Part shown: positions 48,996 through 55,418 of the stretch, piece after piece
Layout of the letters: the number at the start of each line of letters is the position of its first letter
Position numbering within the stretch: the first letter of the stretch is position 1
Assembly: GCA_964428175.1 (NCBI GenBank)
Contig: CAYRXM010000002.1
Coordinates: forward strand, 1 to 64,000
Reading direction: 5' to 3'
Length of the DNA stretch: 64,000 bases
DNA from: CAYRXM01 sp964428175
GTDB taxonomy: Bacteria > Chloroflexota > Anaerolineae > JAFGEY01
Translations under genes and position numbers: made by a program
Notes under the pieces: model-generated
The model's input: the letters and a program-made list of their open reading frames with translations, nothing else
Told to the model about the DNA's origin: nothing
The model's database searches: none

Positions 48996-49424
48996 ATGGA
49001 AACAAATTCAGAGATAGCCCAGGCGCTTCGCCAGGCGGGATACCGGCTCACCCAACCGCGGCTGGCCGTTTTGCAGGTGCTGCAAGAAAACGACGAGGGC
49101 CTCAACCCGGAAGAAATATACCGGCAAGGCAAGATGCTTTGCGCATCGCTGGGGTTGGTGACGGTCTATCGCACGCTAGACCTGCTGGCCGAGTTGGGGC
49201 TGGCGCGGCGCGTACACAGCGCTGCGCGCTGTCACAGCTATGCCAGCGGCGGTGCAGACCAACACTATGTGATCTGCCAGGCGTGTCACCGCGTGGTCGA
49301 ATTTCCCTGCGCGGGGTTGGACGCACTGATCGAGAGCGTCCGCCAGCAGACGGGGTATGCGATCACCGATCACCTGCTCGAATTAAGCGGCCTGTGCCCG
49401 GATTGCCAGAGCGGCAAGGATTGA
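48996..49424 (+). CDS. zur: Fur-family transcriptional regulator, probably Zur
   Basis: The 142-aa protein has a winged-helix N-terminus (ALRQAGYRLTQPRLAVLQVL and LGLVTVYRTLDLLAELGL), the metal-binding HYVICQACHRVVEF and a second CPDC pair, the structural zinc site of the family. The next gene is a zinc-binding lipoprotein on the same strand, and transporter genes follow, so I call it Zur rather than Fur; the call rests on context. No Shine-Dalgarno sequence stands out before the ATG at 48996. It is likely autorepressed through 48970-48986. Confidence 0.85.
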   Translation: METNSEIAQALRQAGYRLTQPRLAVLQVLQENDEGLNPEEIYRQGKMLCASLGLVTVYRTLDLLAELGLARRVHSAARCHSYASGGADQHYVICQACHRVVEFPCAGLDALIESVRQQTGYAITDHLLELSGLCPDCQSGKD

Positions 49425-49472
49425 ATCGGGGCGCGCAAGAGACGGATCTAGATTTCTAAATCGGAGCAGACG

Positions 49473-50387
49473 ATGAAAAACGGATTTTCTCAAATGCTGA
49501 TTTGGGGGCTGGTGGCTGCACTTTTGATCGGCCTGGCCGCGGGCTGTAGCAAAACGTCCGCCCCGGCTCAAGATGGCCGGCTCGATGTGGTGGTGAGCAT
49601 TACGCCGCAAAAGTATTTCGTCGAGCGCATTGGCGGCGAACACGTCAACGTTAGTGTGATGGTGGAACCGGGGGCTGACGTGCATACGTTTGAGCCAAAA
49701 CCGGAACAGATGCGCGTGGTGAGCCGGGCGGCGGCCTATTTCAGCATCGGCGTCGAGTTTGAGCATGTCTGGCTGGCCAAGATCGTCCAGGCCAACCCAG
49801 ACATGCGCGTGGTCGATACCATCGCCGGCATCCAGCGCATGCCGATGACGGCGCACCATCACCACGAGCAGGAAGACGAGGAGGAACACGAGGAGGGCGC
49901 GCTCGATCCCCACGTTTGGCTGTCACCGGAGCTGGTCAAGGTGCAGGCGCAGGCGATCTATGCGGCGTTGGTCGAGCTCGATCCGGCGCACGCGGTGGTC
50001 TACAAGGCTAACCTGGATGCGTTTGTGGCTGACATTGATGGACTGGAAGCCGAGATCAGGGCGACGCTGTCGGGCCTGAAAAGCGCCAAATTTATGGTCT
50101 TTCACCCGGCGTGGGGCTATTTTGCCCGCGATTTCGGCCTGGAGCAAATCCCGGTCGAGGTGGGCGGGCAGGAGCCGAGCGCGCAAGAACTGGCCGGGTT
50201 GATCCGAGAAGCGCAAGAGGAAGGCATCCGGGTTGTGTTTGCGCAGCCCGAGTTCAGCAGCAAGGCGGCGGAAACCATCGCCAAAGAGATCGGCGGTGAG
50301 GTGCTGTTGATCAGCCCGCTGCCGGTGGACTGGCTGGAGGATATGCGCCGGGTCGCGCAGACCCTGGCCGAGGTATTGAACCAATAA
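49473..50387 (+). CDS. znuA: Zinc ABC transporter substrate-binding lipoprotein
   Basis: The 304-aa protein has a lipobox (LIGLAAGC, Cys near residue 25), VSITPQKYFVERIGG, the metal-ligand His in GADVHTFEP, a His/Glu-rich loop (AHHHHEQEDEEEHEEG, residues about 128-144) typical of zinc rather than manganese binders, and further ligand regions (DPHVWLSPE and FHPAWGYFARDFGL). It captures Zn2+ outside the membrane for ZnuBC. It follows zur by 48 bases. A 180-bp palindromic element lies between it and znuC. Confidence 0.93.
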   Translation: MKNGFSQMLIWGLVAALLIGLAAGCSKTSAPAQDGRLDVVVSITPQKYFVERIGGEHVNVSVMVEPGADVHTFEPKPEQMRVVSRAAAYFSIGVEFEHVWLAKIVQANPDMRVVDTIAGIQRMPMTAHHHHEQEDEEEHEEGALDPHVWLSPELVKVQAQAIYAALVELDPAHAVVYKANLDAFVADIDGLEAEIRATLSGLKSAKFMVFHPAWGYFARDFGLEQIPVEVGGQEPSAQELAGLIREAQEEGIRVVFAQPEFSSKAAETIAKEIGGEVLLISPLPVDWLEDMRRVAQTLAEVLNQ

Positions 50388-50410
50388 ACCTTTTCAATAA
50401 CTGGAGAAAG

Positions 50411-50440
50411 GAAACCAGGTTTTTGTCAAAACCTGGTTTC
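50411..50440 (+). repeat. 13-bp perfect hairpin after znuA
   Basis: GAAACCAGGTTTT (50411-50423) and AAAACCTGGTTTC (50428-50440) enclose TGTC. It lies 23 bases after the znuA stop, and TTCCC follows rather than a T tract. It could weaken read-through into znuCB or stabilise the znuA mRNA. Confidence 0.7.
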
Positions 50441-50452
50441 TTCCCAATATGT

Positions 50453-50632
50453 GGTAGCACCACACTAAACCGTGGTTGGCCAGGTAGCAGCCATCATGCC
50501 CGCTGTCATTCCCGTGAAAACGGGAAAAGCGGGCATCCAGAACGGCTTTTGGATTCCCGCTTGCGCGGGACTGACAGTTTTTATGCGGCCCGACCGGCGC
50601 TGATTTGACACTCCACGGTCAAGTGTAGTCTT
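50453..50632 (+). mobile_element. 180-bp palindromic element, copy A
   Basis: The ends are imperfect inverted repeats (ACACTAAACCGTGG near 50462-50475 against ACACTTGACCGTGG read from the other end near 50625-50612). CCCAATATGT occurs directly left (50443-50452) and one base to the right (50634-50643), like a target duplication. The centre holds ATTCCCG hairpins between CTGTCA and TGACAG. The copy at 55231-55410 is about 96 percent identical in inverted orientation. No gene is inside. It fills most of the gap between znuA and znuC. Confidence 0.75.
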
Positions 50633-50653
50633 ACCCAATATGTGAGGTGAGCG

Positions 50654-51451
50654 GTGAACGATGAAATGGCGCACCGTGAGGTGATTTCGATCCGTGGCCT
50701 GTGGGCGGGGTATGAGCGCGAGCAGGTGCTGGAAGACATCAACCTTTCGGTGTACGAAGGGGATTTTATCGGCCTGATCGGCCCGAACGGCGGCGGCAAG
50801 ACGACGCTGCTCAAGGTGCTGCTGGGGCTGCTGCCGCCCACGCGGGGCGAGGTGCGGATCATGGGTCACCCGGTGCGCGAAGGTCGGCGTATGATCGGCT
50901 ATGTGCCGCAGGTGGTCGATTTCGACCGCGAATTCCCGATCAGTGTGTGGGATGTGGCGCGCATGGGCCGTCTGGGCAAGCGCCGCCTGCTGCAGCGCTA
51001 TACCGCTGAGGACGATGCCATCGTGGCCGAGGCGCTGCACCAGGTCGAGTTGCACGACCTGCGCCGGCGTCCGATCGGCGAGCTGTCGGGCGGGCAGCGC
51101 CAGCGGGCCTACATCGCCCGCGCGCTGGCGACGCAGCCAGCGATTCTGCTGCTGGACGAGCCGACGTCGAGCGTGGACCCGCAGGTAAGCAGCGGCATCT
51201 TTGAACTGCTGCGCCGTTTGAACGAGCGGGTGACGATCCTGCTGGTCTCGCACGATATGAGCGCGATATCTTCGTATGTCAAGACAGTCGGGTGTCTGAA
51301 TCACCGCCTGTTTTACCACGGTGGGCAAGAGATCACCGCCGAGATGCTCGAACTGGCCTACCAATGTCCGATCGATCTGATCGCGCATGGGGTGCCGCAC
51401 CGGGTTTTCTCGATGCACAGCCACGATGAGCACCAGGAGGATGGACGATGA
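50654..51451 (+). CDS. znuC: Zinc ABC transporter ATP-binding protein
   Basis: The 265-aa protein has Walker A (GPNGGGKTT), signature LSGGQRQR, Walker B with LLLDEPTSSVD and the H-loop VSHDMS. It falls in the ZnuC/MntB group of metal-uptake ATPases. The start is a GTG at 50654 after GAGGTGA; an in-frame ATG 12 bases later is possible. It overlaps znuB by 4 bases. The 180-bp element just upstream supplies part of its leader. Confidence 0.93.
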   Translation: MNDEMAHREVISIRGLWAGYEREQVLEDINLSVYEGDFIGLIGPNGGGKTTLLKVLLGLLPPTRGEVRIMGHPVREGRRMIGYVPQVVDFDREFPISVWDVARMGRLGKRRLLQRYTAEDDAIVAEALHQVELHDLRRRPIGELSGGQRQRAYIARALATQPAILLLDEPTSSVDPQVSSGIFELLRRLNERVTILLVSHDMSAISSYVKTVGCLNHRLFYHGGQEITAEMLELAYQCPIDLIAHGVPHRVFSMHSHDEHQEDGR

Positions 51452-52350
51452 TCCAGTCACTACTGGAAGCGCTTCAGTTTTCGTTCATGCGCAACGCCCT
51501 GGCGGCAGGAGTGCTGGTCAGCGTGGCCTGCGGCGTCATCGGCACGTTTGTGGTGATCAAGCGCATCGTGTTCATCAGCGGCGGCATCGCCCACGCCGCC
51601 TATGGCGGGATCGGGCTGGGATATTTTGCCCGCTATTCGCTGCTGCCGCTTTTGTTGGCCGGGAGCGCGGTAACCAGCGATCAACGGCCGGGATGGTGGC
51701 CGCTGCTGGGGGCGGTTTTGTTCAGTTTGCTGGCGGCGGTGATCATGGGGCTGATCCAGCGCCGCACGCGCCAGCGCGCCGACACGGTGATCGGCGTGCT
51801 GTGGGCGATCGGGATGGCGGTGGGCGTGGTGTTTGTCGATCTGAGCAAGGGCTACAAGGCCGATCTGATGAGCTATCTCTTTGGCAGCATTCTGGCCGTG
51901 GAGCGGGGCGAACTGCTGATCATTTTGGGGCTGGACGTGGTGATCGTGATCCTGGTCACATTGTTTTACAAGGAACTGCTGGCGATATCGTTTGACGAGA
52001 CCTTTGCCACGGTGGAAAACGTGCCGGTGGATGCGATTTACATCGTCTTGCTGTGCCTGATCGCGCTGACGGTGGTGATGATGATGCGCGTGGTGGGCCT
52101 GATCATGGTCATCGCCATGCTGACCATACCGGCGGCGATTGCCGGGCGTTTCGTCAAGGATATGAAGCAGATGATGGTCGGTTCGATTGTGCTGGGCATG
52201 CTCTTTACCGTGATCGGGCTGTGGCTGTCGTATGCCTGGAACCTGACTTCGGGGGCGAGCATCATTCTCGTCGCCGGGCTGGCTTATTTGATCAGCCTGG
52301 CCCTGCCGCCGCTGTGGCGACGCCGTCACCGGGCAAGGGCGCGAACCTGA
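51448..52350 (+). CDS. znuB: Zinc ABC transporter permease
   Basis: The 300-aa protein has about eight membrane helices and the ABC-3 family pattern: VVIKRIVFISGGIAHAAYGG, the loop near SFDETFATVENVPVDAIY, and VVGLIMVIAMLTIPAAIA. It forms the membrane channel of the ZnuABC uptake system. Its start overlaps znuC (ATGA). It ends 68 bases before a convergent lipoprotein gene. Confidence 0.93.
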   Translation: MIQSLLEALQFSFMRNALAAGVLVSVACGVIGTFVVIKRIVFISGGIAHAAYGGIGLGYFARYSLLPLLLAGSAVTSDQRPGWWPLLGAVLFSLLAAVIMGLIQRRTRQRADTVIGVLWAIGMAVGVVFVDLSKGYKADLMSYLFGSILAVERGELLIILGLDVVIVILVTLFYKELLAISFDETFATVENVPVDAIYIVLLCLIALTVVMMMRVVGLIMVIAMLTIPAAIAGRFVKDMKQMMVGSIVLGMLFTVIGLWLSYAWNLTSGASIILVAGLAYLISLALPPLWRRRHRARART

Positions 52351-52417
52351 TCCTTGACTGGACAGGTTGCCATTTTCTATCTCGGTGGTTTCTGCCTGGT
52401 GACCCTTATCCGCGATT

Positions 52418-53038
52418 TTATTGATCGCTTGGTGTAGGTGTAGAGAGTTCCAGATACAAGGTCATCCGTTCATCGATGGCCTTGACGATGTATTCTATCT
52501 GCTCAATGTTTGTTGGCGACACTTCTCCTGGGGACATCGCTACCCCAAAGACGACAATGTATTCCTCGTACTGGGCGGCCCACTCGCAGGCCAAGCCCGC
52601 GTTTCCCGCCATATTGTGGCAGCCAAAGTGCGACTGCTCGGCCACGGGACTCTGGTATGTCCACTCGTTCACCTGATCAAGGATTCTTGTGTGCGCCAAG
52701 CACTTGACCTTGAACGTTCGTTGAGCGATGTCTTGACTCAGATAGCGGTACACAGAATGTGTGCCACCCCGCATCGACTGAGACTCATTGGTCACTGAGA
52801 ACCGAATTGCAGCGCTCTCGTCGGTACACAAGTCATCTCCCGCCGGGAACGTAGGATCAGCCAGCTCCCAGCCGGATGGCATGATATCCGAGTCAATCAG
52901 CAAATCCTCCGGTGTGAAGGAACGCTTGGGGGGACGCGGCCGCCCAAAACTGCACCCGTATGCCGTCAGAATCATCGCCACAGCCGTCGCGATGATCACG
53001 GTCTTTCGAGCGACTCGTTCATTCTGTCTTGTGCACAT
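52418..53038 (-). CDS. Small lipoprotein of unknown function
   Basis: The 206-aa protein has a signal peptide and lipobox-like AYGC (Cys near residue 29). It is otherwise soluble, with four further cysteines (for example DDLCTDES, HFGCHNMAG, LACEW). Short helices and strands suggest a small extracellular domain. No family is recognised. It stands alone between convergent znuB and the URO-D-type gene. Confidence 0.7.
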   Translation of the reverse strand: MCTRQNERVARKTVIIATAVAMILTAYGCSFGRPRPPKRSFTPEDLLIDSDIMPSGWELADPTFPAGDDLCTDESAAIRFSVTNESQSMRGGTHSVYRYLSQDIAQRTFKVKCLAHTRILDQVNEWTYQSPVAEQSHFGCHNMAGNAGLACEWAAQYEEYIVVFGVAMSPGEVSPTNIEQIEYIVKAIDERMTLYLELSTPTPSDQ

Positions 53039-53045
53039 CGTTCAT

Positions 53046-53072
53046 CTCTTCAGCCGTCGGCAGTCGGCGGTC
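53046..53072. repeat. GGTCGGCGGTC-family repeat
   Basis: GCCGTCGGCAGTCGGCGG (53053-53070) is a member of the same GTCGGCGGTC family as 16461-16498 and 54199-54275. It overlaps the stop codon of the URO-D-type gene. Confidence 0.5.
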
Positions 53073-54183
53073 AGTCGTACCGGCATTCTTCCCGCACCAC
53101 CTTCATCAGCCAGCGCATGCGGCCCACGCCGGTGCCGGCGGCGAGCGACCCGGCAGTGGTGATTTCCAGCCCGCCGGTCGCGCCGGCCTTGCGGAAATCA
53201 TCGATCACCTGCTGGCGAATCTCTTCGGGGCTGCCGTTGCGCAGCAAAAAGGGCGGCAGTTGGCCGCGGATGTAGGCGTCGGGCATTTTCTGGCGGATCA
53301 GCCCCGCGTCGACCGTCGGCCCATAGTTGACGTTGCGGATGCCCAACTCGTACTGCTGGTCGAGCAGGTGGCCCATCGCGCTGTCGGAGTGCTGGGCGCG
53401 CGGCGCGGGCGCCGGGGCGAGCGCGTCCATGACCCGTTGCAGCACCGGAAAGCAGTATTCGCGGTACAGCTTGGGGCTGAACAAGGCTGAGTTGTCGTCG
53501 GTGATCCACCAGCCGGGATGCTCGTTGCCGCTGAAACGGCGCAGCACGCGGTTGAACTCGATCATCTTGGCAGCCAAAATGTCGCGAAAGCGGGCGATCA
53601 GGTCGGGATGGTCGTACATCCAGATGAACAGCACGCTGGGGTCGATGATCGAGGTCATGATCGTCGCCGGGCCGCGACTGCCCGTGCCGAGCCGGGGCAG
53701 GGGTTTGCCTTCGGCCTTGCGCCGCTCCCACTCGGCCAGGTAATCGTGAGGCAGCGCCCAGGTTTCCATGTCGGTGGCCTCGGCCTCGTCAAGGATTTCG
53801 GCAAACAGATGTGGATCGTCGGTGACGTGCATCAGCCAGGGGGTGCCGCCTTCTTTGTAGCCGAACTCGCAGCGAAACAGGTTTTCGATGCGTTTGGGTT
53901 CGTGCTCCCAGGTGTCCTCGCCGAAAAAGGCGCGGCCCACGTACTGGCGGGTGACCTCGTTGACCTCATAATGCAGCGCGTCGCGGTAGGACTTGTCCCG
54001 ATAGTAGCGCAGCGTCGAGGGCACGTCGGCGAACTCGAAAATCCAGTGATCGTCGGGCGAAAAGGTGAGCGCGCAGCGCGGCTTGTCGCGCGTAAAGGCG
54101 TGACAGGCCGCGTTTTCGTCCCAAAAGGCCTCGACATCCAGGTCGCGGGTCAGGTCGATAAAGTCTTGTTCGATAATAGCCAC
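53071..54183 (-). CDS. Uroporphyrinogen decarboxylase (URO-D) family protein
   Basis: The 370-aa protein resembles the URO-D/MtaA/CmuA-like superfamily in its C-terminal half: WITDDNSALFSPKLYREYCFPVLQRVMDAL, NVNYGPTVDAGLIRQKMP, GQLPPFLLRNGSPEEI (given only in part as key stretches). Many such proteins are methyltransferases rather than haem enzymes; no haem gene is near. The start is taken at the GTG 54183 because GGAGG lies 5 bases upstream. The ATG at 54195 contains that GGAGG inside its own first codons and has no ribosome site of its own. Confidence 0.8.
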   Translation of the reverse strand: MAIIEQDFIDLTRDLDVEAFWDENAACHAFTRDKPRCALTFSPDDHWIFEFADVPSTLRYYRDKSYRDALHYEVNEVTRQYVGRAFFGEDTWEHEPKRIENLFRCEFGYKEGGTPWLMHVTDDPHLFAEILDEAEATDMETWALPHDYLAEWERRKAEGKPLPRLGTGSRGPATIMTSIIDPSVLFIWMYDHPDLIARFRDILAAKMIEFNRVLRRFSGNEHPGWWITDDNSALFSPKLYREYCFPVLQRVMDALAPAPAPRAQHSDSAMGHLLDQQYELGIRNVNYGPTVDAGLIRQKMPDAYIRGQLPPFLLRNGSPEEIRQQVIDDFRKAGATGGLEITTAGSLAAGTGVGRMRWLMKVVREECRYD

Positions 54184-54198
54184 AGATTCCTCCATAGA

Positions 54199-54275
54199 TT
54201 GACCGCCGACCGCCGACGGTAGACCGCCAATAACCAGGCCATCAGGCAAGCCGTGGTCGGCGGTCAGCGGTCTGA
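54199..54275. repeat. GGTCGGCGGTC-family inverted repeat
   Basis: GACCGCCGACCGCC (54201-54214) faces GGTCGGCGGTCAGCGG (about 54254-54269). The repeat fills the gap between the URO-D and EamA genes and forms the last ten or so codons of the latter (ending TADRRPRLA). Confidence 0.6.
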
Positions 54276-55162
54276 ATGTTTTGTCGATCGGCGCGGATGA
54301 CCACCAGTGTGCCGGCGACGCCGATGATCGTGCCGGCGATCATTGCCCCGCTGATCGATTCTTTCATCAACAAGGCCGACCAGATCAACACCCAAAAGGT
54401 GCTGGTGTTGGTCAGCACCACTGCCGTCGACGCGGCGCAGCGCTTGTAGCCCTCGCCGAGCAGGAAAAAGCTGCCCCCGGTCAGCGCCAGGCCCAAAAAC
54501 AGCGCCCAGCCCCACGTCGATGGGGCGTAGGATCGACTGAACCCGCCGGCACTCCAGGCAAAAGGCGCGGTGATCAGGCTGCTCAGGGCAAACACGGGCA
54601 GCAAGATCTCGACGCCGGAGCGCCGGACGGACATCGCCTTTTGGGCCGTAAACTGGAACGCCGAAGCCAGCCCGGCCAGGACGAGCAGCAGGTTCCCGCC
54701 GATGTGGCGGGGATCGGTCAGCGCGGCCCAGCTTTTGCCGTTCCATCCGATCAGGAGCAGGCCGCACAGCGAAAGGGCGATCCCCGGCCACTTGGCGCGG
54801 ATGCTTTCCCTGAGCAGCAGATGCGCCATCAGCACGGTGCCGATGCCCTGCACCGGGGCCAGAATCGTCACCGCGTTGGAGGGCGTATACTGCAAGCCCA
54901 GGTTGTAAAACAGGTAATTGCCCGCCCGCCCCAGCGCGCCGACCCAGATCCACGGCGCGAACCACAGCAGCCGCCGCCAGTCGCCTTTTTGGGCGATGAA
55001 CAGGACCGTGAAAACCCCCGCCGCCAGCGAGACGCGCCCAAACGAGATGGTGTATGGATCGACCTTGCCGGTGATGCGCTTGACTGTCGAGGCGACAAAG
55101 CCCCAGCACAGGCCGGTGAGCAGCAGGTAGATGATGCCGATGGTGTTTTCGCGTCTGTTCAA
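54242..55162 (-). CDS. EamA/DMT-family transporter
   Basis: The 306-aa protein has ten membrane helices in two EamA repeats (IIYLLLTGLCWGFVASTVKRI first; NLLLVLAGLASAFQFTAQKAM in the second). The family exports or imports metabolites; the substrate is unknown. The start is a TTG at 55162 with AAGGA 6 bases upstream; an upstream ATG at 55204 has no ribosome site and adds a non-membrane extension. The C-terminus is encoded by a dispersed repeat. Confidence 0.85.
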   Translation of the reverse strand: MNRRENTIGIIYLLLTGLCWGFVASTVKRITGKVDPYTISFGRVSLAAGVFTVLFIAQKGDWRRLLWFAPWIWVGALGRAGNYLFYNLGLQYTPSNAVTILAPVQGIGTVLMAHLLLRESIRAKWPGIALSLCGLLLIGWNGKSWAALTDPRHIGGNLLLVLAGLASAFQFTAQKAMSVRRSGVEILLPVFALSSLITAPFAWSAGGFSRSYAPSTWGWALFLGLALTGGSFFLLGEGYKRCAASTAVVLTNTSTFWVLIWSALLMKESISGAMIAGTIIGVAGTLVVIRADRQNIQTADRRPRLA

Positions 55163-55230
55163 CGGCGTTCCTTGCGACCAGGCTGGTGGGCAAGCATACC
55201 ACACTTTGCCCGGAGGGGCAAAAAACGGCC

Positions 55231-55410
55231 AAGACTACACTTGACCGTGGAGTGTCAAATCGGCGCCGGTCGGGCCGCATAAAAACTGTCATTCCCGCGC
55301 AAGCGGGAATCCCAAAACCGTTCTGGATGCCCGCTTTTCCCGTTTTCACGGGAATGACAGCGGGCATGACGGCTGCTGCCTGACCAACCACGGTTTAGTG
55401 TGGTGCTACC
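55231..55410 (-). mobile_element. 180-bp palindromic element, copy B
   Basis: This is the inverted copy of 50453-50632, about 96 percent identical, with the same ends and inner ATTCCCG hairpins. AAAAAACG occurs 3 bases left (55220-55227) and directly right (55411-55418), consistent with a decayed 11-base target duplication. It lies between the start of the EamA gene and the end of the GH3 gene, reaching within 8 bases of the GH3 stop codon. The gap 55163-55418 holds nothing else. Confidence 0.75.
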
Positions 55411-55418
55411 AAAAAACG

